This document shows positions 25,346-33,835 of a stretch of 64,000 bases of DNA, in pieces. Location: NCBI GenBank assembly GCA_026627065.1, contig JAPNUO010000005.1, positions 231,412 through 295,411 of the forward strand. Reading direction: 5' to 3'. A program made the translations under genes and the position numbers. Numbering within the stretch: position 1 is the stretch's first letter; each line of letters begins with the position of its first letter. Source of the stretch: Bacillota bacterium. GTDB taxonomy: Bacteria; Bacillota; Sulfobacillia; Sulfobacillales; Sulfobacillaceae. The notes beneath the pieces are model-generated. The model was not told the DNA's origin. It saw nothing but the letters and a program-made list of their open reading frames with translations, and ran no database searches.

Positions 25346-25844
25346 AAGCTCTACCTCCCTTGATGGTGTAGCAGTGCTGGGGCCAGTGTTGGGCGAGATA
25401 TGCCGCGAGTTCTTTGACGGCGGTATGGGTCAGCGGGACGGAGGCCGGCATCCAGGGAACGGTGGGGGACGGCTCATCCGGGCCAATGACCAAGGATACC
25501 GCCATGGCCTTCGGCGGAAGAGCGGGACCCAGCCAGATTTTTGGTTGAGGCGCCTCTTTGTCTCCTTCGACCAGAATCAGGGCGTTCTCCGGAAGGGAGG
25601 TGGCGAGAACCTGGTAGAGCAGAGGACGGGCAATGTCCGGGCGGACCACGAGGCCGTTGGGGGCGGCCAAAAGCGTGCGAACTCCGAGGCTACCGAACCG
25701 CCGGGTATCGGCGGTCGGCGGCTCCGGATCTAGCGCGTGATGCGTCCATTTGACAACCAGCGCGACCTCAAGGCGCGGAAGAAGCTCGAGAATCAGTCGG
25801 GTCTTTCCGCTGTTTGCGGGCCCGGCAATGTGGAGTACTCTCAT
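25338..25844 (-). CDS. mobB: Molybdopterin-guanine dinucleotide accessory protein MobB
   Basis: A 168-residue P-loop protein: VLHIAGPANSGKTRLILEL carries the Walker A (GPANSGKT), then VVKWTHHALDPE matches the family's switch-like segment and LILVEGDKE its Walker B region. MobB assists MobA in attaching GMP to molybdopterin. The start at 25844 makes an ATGA overlap with the mobA stop, which decides it over a longer frame from 25874. Confidence 0.85.
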   Translation of the reverse strand: MRVLHIAGPANSGKTRLILELLPRLEVALVVKWTHHALDPEPPTADTRRFGSLGVRTLLAAPNGLVVRPDIARPLLYQVLATSLPENALILVEGDKEAPQPKIWLGPALPPKAMAVSLVIGPDEPSPTVPWMPASVPLTHTAVKELAAYLAQHWPQHCYTIKGGRACE

Positions 25845-26422
25845 AGGCGGGTCCGCTGCGCTAGGCGCTGCCACTCTTCGGGCGTATTGACATTAGTAAG
25901 GGCATCCTCCCCCAAAGGCAGAGATTTTCGGCGAAGGGAGGCCAATACCTCCATGACCCGCGGAGGCTTGGGGCTTTGAAGCCGAGCGTCAAGGAGCGGC
26001 TGGGTGCGCCGGTGCCAGAGGGCGACCAACGGCTGCGGGCGGCCGAACTCGGAGACGGCGTAGACGACGTCAAGGGCGGGCTCGGCTTGCCAGGTTGAAT
26101 AGGCGGTCAAGTACCACTCCGCCGGCACCAGGGGCAGATCCACGGCCAGCACCAAGACGAGGTCGCTTGCGGCGTGGTGAAAGACTGTCTCAATCCCCGC
26201 CAGCGGTCCTCGATTCGGATAGCGGTCCGGGAGAATTGCCGCGGAGAGGCGCGGCGCCCCCGCTTCGCGAGAAATCCAGATGGTTCCTCTTGTAGCGCGC
26301 CGTAATACGGCGGTAGCGTGGTCGAGGAGCGTGAGACCAGGCGCCCAGAGCAAATCCGCTTTAGGTTGGCCCATCCGTCGCGAGGCACCTCCCGCGAGCA
26401 CCACGCCGTCCAACGATAGCAT
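25841..26422 (-). CDS. mobA: Molybdenum cofactor guanylyltransferase MobA
   Basis: A 193-residue nucleotidyltransferase: VVLAGGASRRMGQPKADLLW is the GTP-binding loop, PNRGPLAGIETVF and LVLAVDLPLVPAEW are the further motifs (Asp of the metal site in the last). It transfers GMP from GTP to molybdopterin, making the MGD cofactor used by DMSO-reductase-family enzymes such as formate dehydrogenase. Starts behind GGAGAGGAG. First gene of a three-gene operon with mobB and moeA. Confidence 0.9.
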   Translation of the reverse strand: MLSLDGVVLAGGASRRMGQPKADLLWAPGLTLLDHATAVLRRATRGTIWISREAGAPRLSAAILPDRYPNRGPLAGIETVFHHAASDLVLVLAVDLPLVPAEWYLTAYSTWQAEPALDVVYAVSEFGRPQPLVALWHRRTQPLLDARLQSPKPPRVMEVLASLRRKSLPLGEDALTNVNTPEEWQRLAQRTRL

Positions 26423-26564
26423 GTCGCATCTCCTCTCCGGCCACGGATCAAAACGTCATCGTGTCCTTCGGCATGCGCGAATTCATGTGGTTCGGCTCTT
26501 TATGCTACACTAAATAGGACGCGCGCTCGTCCAGAGTTTCTGAAATCAGCCTTCGGGGTGGACG

Positions 26565-27293
26565 ATGGCTCCTATTCAAGTCGTGGCCTTTGATTTGGAT
26601 GATACCCTAATTGAACTGTCCCAGGAGTTTGTCCCGCGGTATCTCGCGTTACTCACGAGTTACCTGGCAGCAAACCTGCCGGGGCAGAACGGTCTCGCGG
26701 CGGCTCTGGAGGAGGCGACCCAGGTTCTCATGGCCAAGCCTGGAGGCGGAGAGCGGCTGGACGAACTTTTTTACCGGGAGATGCGCCTCAGGCTTCAGGT
26801 GGAGCGCGAAGGGCTGGAACCGCTCTTCCGGGAATTTTTTGAGAGCGAATTTCATCGCCTGCAGGCCCTAAGCCGTCCCATCTACGGAGCTCTCGGCATG
26901 TTGGCCCAGCTAAAACGTGCCGGATATCGGTTGGCGCTGTTGACGTCCGCGCTCTTTCCCGCGTACGCCATCGACCAACGGCTAGCCTGGGCCGGCCTCG
27001 AGGGGGTGGCGTGGGATTGGCGCACGGCATTCGAGACGGTGCATGCCACCAAGCCCCAGCCGGACTTTTATCGTGAGGCTGCCGAGGCTCTGGGGATCGA
27101 GCCGAACTCGTGGCTGATGGTCGGCAACGACCTCGAGGAAGACATTGTCCCGGCCTACCGCGCCGGCATGCACGTTTACTGGGTCCATGACCGCGCGGTG
27201 TTGCCTGAAGAAGCAGCACGGTTGCCGGCGGGGACGCCGGTGGACATCGTGCAGCGCGTGCCCCGTTATCTCGAAGCGTTTCCCAGAGGTTAG
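26565..27293 (+). CDS. HAD-superfamily hydrolase
   Basis: A 242-residue HAD phosphatase-like protein. Motif I is VVAFDLDDTL (nucleophile Asp and the second Asp), motif II LALLTSAL, motif III the Lys in ATKPQPDFYREA, motif IV LMVGNDLEEDIVPAYRAGM. The helical cap between residues 20 and 100 makes it a subfamily I enzyme of the phosphoglycolate phosphatase / haloacid type. The substrate cannot be predicted. It is divergent from mobA. Confidence 0.87.
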   Translation: MAPIQVVAFDLDDTLIELSQEFVPRYLALLTSYLAANLPGQNGLAAALEEATQVLMAKPGGGERLDELFYREMRLRLQVEREGLEPLFREFFESEFHRLQALSRPIYGALGMLAQLKRAGYRLALLTSALFPAYAIDQRLAWAGLEGVAWDWRTAFETVHATKPQPDFYREAAEALGIEPNSWLMVGNDLEEDIVPAYRAGMHVYWVHDRAVLPEEAARLPAGTPVDIVQRVPRYLEAFPRG

Positions 27294-27609
27294 CAAGAGG
27301 CGCCCGCATGTCGTCGCCCCCTGGAGGCGATCGCAGGGGACAACGCGCGAGAGAGCATCTTGGCGCTCGCGTTTTGCGCGCTGTGCTGGAGTGGCTCAAC
27401 GTCAAATCGGTGGACGGGTTGCGTAACGGCCCCCAGCCGACGGATAGCGAAACCGCCTCCTGGAACCTGGGCCAGGCGGAGGGACGAAACAACTCATTGG
27501 GCGCCCCCTGTGGTGACGTCTCGCGTTCCCAGGCGCCCCAATCTACCTTTTGGATGCACTGTGAGATGCACTGCTCTCTTGGCAGTGCAGGGCTTCCGTC
27601 CGTTACCTA
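27294..27609. other. Convergent intergenic region with hairpin
   Basis: Lies between the convergent HAD and SirB1-like genes. TGCACTG (27567-27573) and CAGTGCA (27583-27589) form a perfect 7-base inverted repeat with a 9-base loop, and GATGCACTG occurs twice 12 bases apart. There is no T-run on either side. No gene is supportable. Confidence 0.45.
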
Positions 27610-28461
27610 TCAGACCTTGGCATAGGAATGCGTCAACATATCGCGAAATGCGATGAGCGAATCGGCGCGATCCGGGTCCTGCGTGCTGTAAATTTGAATG
27701 AGATTGGTCAGCATGCGCACCAGCATGAAACGCGTGGGGGTTGGGCTGAGGTACGCTGGATGGAAGCCGAACCCATTGTTCATCAGGAATTGCACGCACT
27801 CGCCCCGGTTCAAGAGGCGGCCTTTGTGAAACGGGTCGATAAACAGGCTGTCGTTGTATTGGAGCAAAAAGTGGCCTGGCATGCCGATGCCGACCACCGG
27901 GATGCGCAGCCGGCGGGCTATGAGCAGGTAAACCGCCGACAGGCTGATGGGGATGCCGAGGCGTCGGTCTAAGACCTGGTTAATGTAGCTGTTGTCCGGA
28001 TCGTAGTAGCCGTCTTGGTTTCCGGCAAAGCCCAGATCCTCGAAAAAGTATTGGTTAAACGCTTCGATGAGTTCGCGACCGCGACCCAAGCCTCGATCCA
28101 TGCGCCGTTTGAACTCTTGGGCCATGTCGTCCAGCATGGCGCGGTAATGCGCACGGTTTAAACTGGGATAGCCCGCCTCAGCAATCAGAAAGGCTCCCTC
28201 TTCAAGGTCGATCCAGGCCGACGGCATTTCGCAGAAGCGTTCGAAGCGCTTGCCCAGCTCATCTAACCGCAGCCGCTCCAAAATGCTGTAAACCCGGGTT
28301 CGCACGTGCGGGTCACTGGAATTGCGAGCTTCTTCGAGGTACGGCTCGGCCTGGCTGCGCGCCTCAATGAGTGTTTTCCGCGCAATTTGGGCAGTCTTAA
28401 TGTCGTCGTCGCCCAGCAGTCGGATGAGTGCGCGAATCTCTCCTTCAGTGAGTGTCTTCAT
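27610..28461 (-). CDS. SirB1/transglutaminase-like protein (UPF0162)
   Basis: A 283-residue protein. The first 70 residues look like HEAT-type helices (ALIRLLGDDDIKTAQIARKT). Then come LEEGAFLIAEAGYP, the block YINQVLDRRLGIPISLSAVY and VVGIGMPGHFLLQYND with a conserved His, and SLFIDPFHKGRLLNRGEC with a conserved Asp. These define the SirB1 N-terminal domain, a transglutaminase-like fold that usually lacks a proven activity; the Cys expected in active transglutaminases is replaced by Ser (PISLSAVYL). A TPR tail seen in longer relatives is absent. Start follows GGAAAGGAG. Confidence 0.83.
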   Translation of the reverse strand: MKTLTEGEIRALIRLLGDDDIKTAQIARKTLIEARSQAEPYLEEARNSSDPHVRTRVYSILERLRLDELGKRFERFCEMPSAWIDLEEGAFLIAEAGYPSLNRAHYRAMLDDMAQEFKRRMDRGLGRGRELIEAFNQYFFEDLGFAGNQDGYYDPDNSYINQVLDRRLGIPISLSAVYLLIARRLRIPVVGIGMPGHFLLQYNDSLFIDPFHKGRLLNRGECVQFLMNNGFGFHPAYLSPTPTRFMLVRMLTNLIQIYSTQDPDRADSLIAFRDMLTHSYAKV

Positions 28462-28856
28462 GGCCGTCCGCTCCTTTCCCGAGTCACATTGATGTACGGC
28501 TTAGGTTGCCTATCCCAGTATATGGGGGACCCACCAACATGGTGAGAGCAGTTGTCAGCCGTATCATATAATTCGCTCTTCAACTGCGTTTTCCTTCTGC
28601 CGGTTGTTCGTGGCGGGAGGATTTCTTCTGGATAATCCTCCCTGTTCCCTGCTGATATTAGTATGCCCAATGATTGGAAAGTCAGGACGCAGTTGACACC
28701 GACAGAACGCCTCACCGTGTAGATCCATGTTAGTACAAAACCGGCCGATGTGAAAAGGCAATCTCGGGGAGTTGTCCCAATTTTGTTTCACTGTGGTTGC
28801 CGCTTCCAAAAGCTTAGGTCCTTGCAATCTCAGTAAACGAAGGGTATGGTGGGATT
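28462..28856. other. Divergent intergenic region
   Basis: About 395 bases between two divergent genes, more AT-rich than the flanks. It should hold both promoters; I find no convincing hexamer pair and no gene. Confidence 0.45.
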
Positions 28857-29426
28857 ATGCGTGAAGAGATAGATAAACTGTTGATATATCTTGCTCGGTT
28901 GACCGCGCAGGTGGGACCGCTGCAGGTCATCCTGGGCTACCTCCTGTCTGACCCGTCGCGGGTGCGCTTTGTGCCCGCGATTGACCGGGAACGGGAACTT
29001 GCGATGGCCATTTCGGCTCACCGCCGCATAGAACTGCCGATGGCGCCGTGGCAGGGATATATTCGGGGCGTTCCCGTGCCCGATCCGGTCACGTGGATTC
29101 AGGCAGCCCGCCACATCCGGGGAGAAATCGCGGTGCGGGTCTCCTCGGACGACCCCATTGTGCTGCAGTTACTCAACCCTTTGCTGGCTCCCGAACGGGA
29201 GCGGCATGAGCGCGTCCTGATGGAGGATCGCATGCAGAGCTTGCGCCGGGAGCTTGACCGCACGCTCGACTTGTACAATGAAGTGCGCCATCTCATGGAG
29301 ATTGACCAGGAGCGCCATCAGGAACTGGAGAAGTTTCTCACCATGGCTGAGCGGGAGATGCAGCAAATGGGGAGAGAACTGGCCCAGCTGAAGGAGCGCA
29401 TGAGCCAGCAGGACTCTTCGTCGTAA
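28857..29426 (+). CDS. YpiB-like (UPF0302) protein with C-terminal coiled coil
   Basis: A 189-residue cytoplasmic protein. The first 110 residues follow the layout of YpiB/UPF0302: helical start, then LLSDPSRVRFVPAIDRER (relatives: LLS..xxxxVHFV), a strand with IELPMAPWQGYIRGV, AARHIRG (relatives: AFHDIR) and VRVSSDDPIVLQLL. The remaining 75 residues (ERERHERVLMEDRMQSLRRE onward) are a charged coiled coil ending in Ser residues, not part of standard YpiB. YpiB function is poorly known. The gene ends 52 bases before the encapsulin cargo gene, same strand. Family assignment is by pattern only. Confidence 0.45.
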   Translation: MREEIDKLLIYLARLTAQVGPLQVILGYLLSDPSRVRFVPAIDRERELAMAISAHRRIELPMAPWQGYIRGVPVPDPVTWIQAARHIRGEIAVRVSSDDPIVLQLLNPLLAPERERHERVLMEDRMQSLRRELDRTLDLYNEVRHLMEIDQERHQELEKFLTMAEREMQQMGRELAQLKERMSQQDSSS

Positions 29427-29478
29427 TCTTTTTCCGCCCCTTTCGGCATACTAGAAACGCTGAAAGGGGGAGCTTTCC

Positions 29479-30321
29479 ATGTTTGACCGCCAGGCCGCTG
29501 CTGATCTCTTAAACCAAGATTTGCGCGGCGAGCACGAAGCGATCGTCCACTACTTGACGCATGCTTGGACCGTGGTGCGTCCCTTTGGCGGAACCCTCGA
29601 AGCCATTGCGCGCGACGAAATGCGCCACTTTAAATGGCTCAGCCATGCAATCGTCGCGCTGGGGGGCGTGCCTGACTTAACGCCGCCAAATGCCCGCGCC
29701 CTGGCCGGGGGCCGCGACGCCTTGGATGAGGACATCCAGGCAGAGGAAGAGGCCATTAGCCAATATGAAGATCATCGGGCTCGGATCGCGAATGAACAGA
29801 TCAAGGTGTTGCTCGCCCGCATCGTGGTGGATGAACGGGATCATCGCCGGAGGTTCCTCCGCCTGCGTGAGGAGTGGGAAGCGATGCCGGACGAGGGCCA
29901 GGAGCCGGGTTCTGAGCCCCGGGCCGGTGACCTTCCGCCCTTTCAAGCCGCCTTTCGCGAAGAATATCAGGAGATTTTATCCACCCTACTCCAGAGCTTT
30001 TTTGCGTGCCATAGCCGCCAGGTGGGCCTGCGCGCCGAAGACCGCGCGATTGACATGATGAAACACCTCGCATGGTTAGGAGAGGCGTTAGGAACGCTCG
30101 GCACACCAGTGACCTTCGCGCTGCCGAGCGCGCCCGAGGCGCACCGGTTGACCGGCTGGCTTCGAGAGATTGCTGAGTGGGCAGAGGATCATCTGCCCGA
30201 TTTAGTGCCCCTCATTGAGCGGGCCCTTCAACATCAGCACTTTGACCGTGTGATGAACCTGGACGACATGTGGACGGTGGGTCCCTATCCCGAAGGAGGT
30301 TACGGCGGGTGGATGTCTTAA
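29479..30321 (+). CDS. Ferritin-like protein, probable encapsulin cargo
   Basis: A 280-residue protein. Residues 1-135 form a ferritin/bacterioferritin-like di-iron bundle with E18 (GEHEAIVHY), E47 and H50 (DEMRH), Glu in QAEEEAISQY, and E119 and H122 (DERDH). After an acidic linker (140-152), residues 158-255 are a second helical unit (FREEYQEILSTLLQSFFACH onward) without an obvious di-iron set. The tail is DDMWTVGPYPEGGYGGWMS; TVG resembles the LTVGSL-type peptide that docks cargo inside encapsulins. The encapsulin shell gene overlaps its 3' end, so iron oxidation or storage inside the shell is the likely role. Much larger than the roughly 100-residue EncFtn cargo. Start follows AAAGGGGGAG. 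Confidence 0.82.
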   Translation: MFDRQAAADLLNQDLRGEHEAIVHYLTHAWTVVRPFGGTLEAIARDEMRHFKWLSHAIVALGGVPDLTPPNARALAGGRDALDEDIQAEEEAISQYEDHRARIANEQIKVLLARIVVDERDHRRRFLRLREEWEAMPDEGQEPGSEPRAGDLPPFQAAFREEYQEILSTLLQSFFACHSRQVGLRAEDRAIDMMKHLAWLGEALGTLGTPVTFALPSAPEAHRLTGWLREIAEWAEDHLPDLVPLIERALQHQHFDRVMNLDDMWTVGPYPEGGYGGWMS

Positions 30322-31148
30322 ACCGAGCGGCAGCCCCAATTGGCGAGGTAGAGTGGCAGTTTATGACGGAGGCGGTGGTGCGGGTGGTGCGCCGCCACCT
30401 AGTGGGCCGGCGGTTTCTGACGCTGTACGGACCCTTAGGGCCCGGGGCCCAAATTGTAGCCGTCGATCGCACTCCGGCATGGGAAACGGCGCGGGTAGGC
30501 ATGGCCTCCGAAGACGTGGAGAGCGCTCCGGTAGAGCGGATTTACCAGCGCATTCCGTTGATCGCCCAGGATTTCGTGGTGGACTGGCGGGATCTTGAAG
30601 ACGCTAGGGCGACGGGGCGCGTTCTCGACTGGTCTAAAGCGGAGGCCGCGGCAAGCTTCGTGGCCTTGGCGGAGGACCATTTGATTTTTCATGGGCAGGA
30701 GTCCCAAGGGCTCGAGGGACTATTGACGGTGGAAGGGCGCCACGTTTTGCCGAGCACCACCTTGGGCGAACCGGGCAGCGGGTTTGCCGAGGTAGCCCGG
30801 GCAGTCAGTCATTTGGTTTCGGCAGGCTTTGTACCGCCGTTTGCGGTGGTAGCCGGGGTGACGCAATATGCCGGATGGCATCGCCTGTACGGCAACAGCG
30901 GGGTGCTTGAAGTGGAGCAGATTGCCCGCATGGTTGAAGGCGGTGTGTTTGAGTCGCCCCTGGTTCCGGACGATTCGGTGCTGGTGGTAGCGCGAGGCGC
31001 TGAAAATCTGGACTTGGCGGTGGGGTTGGACGTCAACGTGGCCTTTGTGGAATCCACCCATATGAATCACATCTTTCGCGTATTGGAAACGGTCTCGCTC
31101 CGCATTAAGCGGCCCAGCGCGATCTGCCAAATCTGGCGGGAAAGCTGA
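30309..31148 (+). CDS. Encapsulin shell protein (family 1)
   Basis: A 279-residue HK97-fold shell protein of the linocin M18/encapsulin family. It opens VDVLNRAAAPIGEVEWQFM (relatives: FLxRxxAPLxExxW), then VGRRFLTLYGPLGPG (GRKFVDVxGPxG), YQRIPLIAQDFVVDWRDLED (PLxELRxxFxLxxxELD), AEDHLIFHGQESQGLEGLL, and VAFVESTHMNHIFRVLETVS near the end. All blocks of family 1 are in order. GTG 30309 is the start: AAGGAGG lies 9 bases upstream, inside the cargo gene, giving a 13-base overlap and tight coupling. Expected product is a T=1-like protein nanocompartment. Confidence 0.92.
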   Translation: MDVLNRAAAPIGEVEWQFMTEAVVRVVRRHLVGRRFLTLYGPLGPGAQIVAVDRTPAWETARVGMASEDVESAPVERIYQRIPLIAQDFVVDWRDLEDARATGRVLDWSKAEAAASFVALAEDHLIFHGQESQGLEGLLTVEGRHVLPSTTLGEPGSGFAEVARAVSHLVSAGFVPPFAVVAGVTQYAGWHRLYGNSGVLEVEQIARMVEGGVFESPLVPDDSVLVVARGAENLDLAVGLDVNVAFVESTHMNHIFRVLETVSLRIKRPSAICQIWRES

Positions 31149-31197
31149 TCCGTCAAGCGTCTCGTGCGATATGCTGAAAGCACGGGGGCGAGATCGC

Positions 31198-31740
31198 ATG
31201 GACGACGACAACAATGCCTTTGTTCAGTGGCGTCACGCACCGGCACGCGCGTGGCGCTATTGTCCGTTGTGCCGTGCCGAGCTCATCGATCATGCTTGGG
31301 ACGGGAAGATGCGGCGCTATTGTCCCCAGTGCGGCTTTGTCTATTGGGAGCGTCCGCTCCCTGCAGTTGCTGCCGTCGTTTTGCGCAAAGGGCCGCCGGA
31401 AGAAATGGTGCTGGTGCGGCGGCGGTACCCGCCGGAGGTTGGCCAATGGACCTTGCCGGGTGGCGGCGTCGAAGCCGGGGAATCAGTGGTGGATGCGGTG
31501 CGTCGCGAGGTGCAGGAAGAAACTGGTCTCGCCATTAGCGTGGACGCCCAGCTCGGCACGTGGTCCACGCCCTCGAGCGAAACCATTATTACGTTCTTTG
31601 TCGCGCACCCGGTGGGAGGAGAGTTAAAAGCCGGCACGGATGCCATGGAGGCCGCCTGGTTTCCGCTGCGGGAGCTTCCGCCGCTGGCGTTTAGCACCCA
31701 CCGCGACGCGGTCAAGATGCTGCTGCAACAGCGGGGATAG
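31198..31740 (+). CDS. Nudix hydrolase with N-terminal zinc ribbon
   Basis: A 180-residue Nudix protein. YCPLCRAEL and YCPQCGFVYWERP form a zinc ribbon as in NudC-like and related ADP-ribose/NADH pyrophosphatases. The Nudix box spans GGGVEAGESVVDAVRREVQE plus ETGL, with the full GX5EX7REUXEEXGU pattern. It cleaves a nucleoside diphosphate linked to another group; substrate unknown. It follows the encapsulin gene by about 50 bases and may be read through from it. Confidence 0.88.
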   Translation: MDDDNNAFVQWRHAPARAWRYCPLCRAELIDHAWDGKMRRYCPQCGFVYWERPLPAVAAVVLRKGPPEEMVLVRRRYPPEVGQWTLPGGGVEAGESVVDAVRREVQEETGLAISVDAQLGTWSTPSSETIITFFVAHPVGGELKAGTDAMEAAWFPLRELPPLAFSTHRDAVKMLLQQRG

Positions 31741-31749
31741 CGTGAAGGG

Positions 31750-32184
31750 CTAGGAAGAGAGAGGGGATTGCTTTGCCGGGGCGGACGCTTTGGGTTTTCC
31801 CCTGCGTTGTTTCCGACGTTGTCTGAAAAAATTCCAGCCGCGCCATCCCAAGGCCAAGCCGTCGAGCCACAAAGGGCGCCGGGATTGATCTTTGGACACC
31901 GGCTGCAATGACCGCGCGAGAAAGAATGAGGCAACCGCTCCCATCACACCCCCTAGACGGCGTGCCGCCGCCCCGACATCGCGCAGCGTGTGATTCACGC
32001 GCTGGGTAGTCGTGCGCAAGTCGGCCGTCAGCTGGCGGAGATCGCGAAGCTCCTCGATCAACTGTTCTTCAAAGGCCATCAGATGCAAAATCAGGCGTAG
32101 CAGAAAAATGACCGCCACTATCGCGATCACCGCCACAATGGCGACGGAAATGGCAATAATGGTGAGAGCGGTTGCGGTTGTCAT
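31750..32184 (-). CDS. DUF948-like membrane protein
   Basis: A 144-residue protein with one N-terminal membrane helix (residues about 7-35), a helical stretch ELRDLRQLTADLRTTTQRVN typical of DUF948-type proteins, a second mildly hydrophobic region (GGVMGAVASFFLARSL) and a very basic tail. Function unknown; such proteins often pair with YtxH proteins, as here, by a 4-base ATGA overlap with the upstream gene. Confidence 0.6.
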   Translation of the reverse strand: MTTATALTIIAISVAIVAVIAIVAVIFLLRLILHLMAFEEQLIEELRDLRQLTADLRTTTQRVNHTLRDVGAAARRLGGVMGAVASFFLARSLQPVSKDQSRRPLWLDGLALGWRGWNFFRQRRKQRRGKPKASAPAKQSPLSS

Positions 32185-32459
32185 GCGCCTTGCCCTTCGT
32201 CGTTGGGGGCTAAGGAGTCCTCATCGTCCAAAGAAATTTCGGTCACGCCGCGCTTTAAAAGTTCCTGGCCCTTTTTGGTCAGGGTCTCGCGCAAGTCGCG
32301 CACGGTACCGGTGACCTGATCCAAGGTGCCCTGCGTCTTCTTTTTAATGGTTTCCCGCGTCTCGTTGCCAGACGACGGCGCCAGCAAAATGCCAGCGACG
32401 AAGCCCACCGCCGCGCCAATGAGAATCCCGCTCAAGCGATCCCAAGTTCGATCGTCCAC
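32181..32459 (-). CDS. YtxH-domain protein
   Basis: A 92-residue protein with the YtxH signature: GILIGAAVGFVAGILLAPSS, a glycine-rich membrane helix ending in LAPSSG, then a Lys/Thr-rich amphipathic helix. YtxH proteins are general-stress-linked envelope proteins of unclear function. GTG 32459 is chosen because AAGGAGG lies 7 bases upstream. First gene of a two-gene operon. Confidence 0.78.
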   Translation of the reverse strand: MDDRTWDRLSGILIGAAVGFVAGILLAPSSGNETRETIKKKTQGTLDQVTGTVRDLRETLTKKGQELLKRGVTEISLDDEDSLAPNDEGQGA

Positions 32460-32614
32460 CTGCTCGCCTCCTTGTAGAGTGGTTCTTTCATTTTGACACA
32501 AATAGGCCGAGCATGAAAGGGATTTCCAAAGTTTGGTGTGGATTCATCGTAGCCCCAGGCGTATCATGAATAAAAGGGAGAAGGCGGGACGACTGGAGCC
32601 AAAAGGAAAACCTA

Positions 32615-32623
32615 TGTTATACT
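32615..32623 (+). promoter_or_regulatory. Extended -10 promoter upstream of the GT4 gene
   Basis: TGTTATACT is an extended -10 (TGn plus TATACT at 32618-32623) about 80 bases before the glycosyltransferase start. No good -35 is seen, as is common with extended -10 elements. Confidence 0.5.
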
Positions 32624-32704
32624 AGGATGGTTTTAAAACCTGGCGTCTAACCGATGTTCGGCTGGAACTGAGTTCCATCACGATGGGGGACAGGCAGATC
32701 GGCG

Positions 32705-33835
32705 ATGAGAATTGTCTTTGTGACAGAGACCTGGTGGCCATCGACGGACGGCGTCGTCACCCGCTTAACGGCAACGTTGCGCGAACTGAAAAAAATGGGT
32801 CACGAACTCATGGTGATTGCGCCCCGGGGCGGCGACCCAGTCTTCGAAGGGATCCCGGTTCGCGACGTGCCTAACATCAGCGTCGGCTTCATTTACGGCG
32901 GGAAGCCCTGGGGAATGCCGCTACCCCGCATTGGCGCTTATATTCGGGAATTTGATCCCGACATCGTCCATGCAGTGAATCCTTTTGTGATTGGGTGGGG
33001 CGGCGTGTTGTCCGCGGTGTCGCAGGGGCGGCCGCTGGTGGCCTCATATCACACAAACATTGCCCGCTACGCGGAATTTTACCACTTAGGCTTTACCAAA
33101 CCGGCAATTTGGGCGTGCCTTCGCGCGCTGCACAACCGGGCCGACCTCAATCTGGCCACGTCGGAAGCCGTGCGTCAGGAGATGATTCAACACGGGATCC
33201 GCAACGTCCGCGTGTGGGTGCGTGGCGTGGACTTGGAGCTGTTTCACCCGTCCAAGCGATCGGAGGCGATGCGCCGGCGCTTGACGGACGGCCATCCCGA
33301 ACGGATGGTGGCGCTGTCGGTGGGCCGGCTGGCGCTGGAAAAGAACTTGGAACGGCTGACCGCCTTGTTTAGCGCCAATCCCCAGTTGCATCTGGCCTTT
33401 GTCGGCGACGGCCCGTATCGCAAGGATCTCGAGCAGCTGTTTCGCGGGACGCCGACCACCTTTCTTGGCACGCTGCATGGCGAAGAGTTGGCGGCGGCGT
33501 ATGCCTCTGCCGATTTGTTTGTGTTTCCGTCCACGACCGACACGCTGGGACTGGTGCTGCTGGAGGCGATGGCCTCGGGCCTGCCGATTGTTGCGGCGGA
33601 AAGCGCACCCACACATGAGTTGACCGATCAGAGCGGCGCCGGCTTGCTGTTTCGCGCTGACCAGCCTGAAACCATTGGCGAACGGGTCAAGGAGCTCATG
33701 CACTCGCAGCGTCGCGAGGAGTTGGCCCGTCGTGCGCGGCGCGAAGCGGAGCGATGGGGATGGCGGGTGCCGACCGCTCAGTTGGTGCGTTGGTACGACG
33801 AACTTTTGGGGGCGCAGCGGGGCAGTACCGCATGA
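32705..33835 (+). CDS. GT4-family glycosyltransferase
   Basis: A 376-residue GT-B enzyme. It begins MRIVFVTETWWPSTDGVVT, as in MgtA/SqdX-type transferases that move a hexose onto a lipid; PDIVHAVNPFVIGWGG and ASYHTNIARYAEFY are further matches. The C-terminal domain has LSVGRLALEKNLERL, the donor-binding PSTTDTLGLVLLEAMASGLP (EX7E-like) and PIVAAESAPTHELTD. A lipid-linked glycosyl transfer at the inner membrane face is likely; donor and acceptor are not readable. It overlaps the GtrA gene by 4 bases (ATGA). Confidence 0.87.
   Translation: MRIVFVTETWWPSTDGVVTRLTATLRELKKMGHELMVIAPRGGDPVFEGIPVRDVPNISVGFIYGGKPWGMPLPRIGAYIREFDPDIVHAVNPFVIGWGGVLSAVSQGRPLVASYHTNIARYAEFYHLGFTKPAIWACLRALHNRADLNLATSEAVRQEMIQHGIRNVRVWVRGVDLELFHPSKRSEAMRRRLTDGHPERMVALSVGRLALEKNLERLTALFSANPQLHLAFVGDGPYRKDLEQLFRGTPTTFLGTLHGEELAAAYASADLFVFPSTTDTLGLVLLEAMASGLPIVAAESAPTHELTDQSGAGLLFRADQPETIGERVKELMHSQRREELARRARREAERWGWRVPTAQLVRWYDELLGAQRGSTA

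Noticed and set aside
32615..32704. Riboswitch in the leader of the GT4 gene
   Set aside because: The leader is only about 80 bases and shows no conserved aptamer words.
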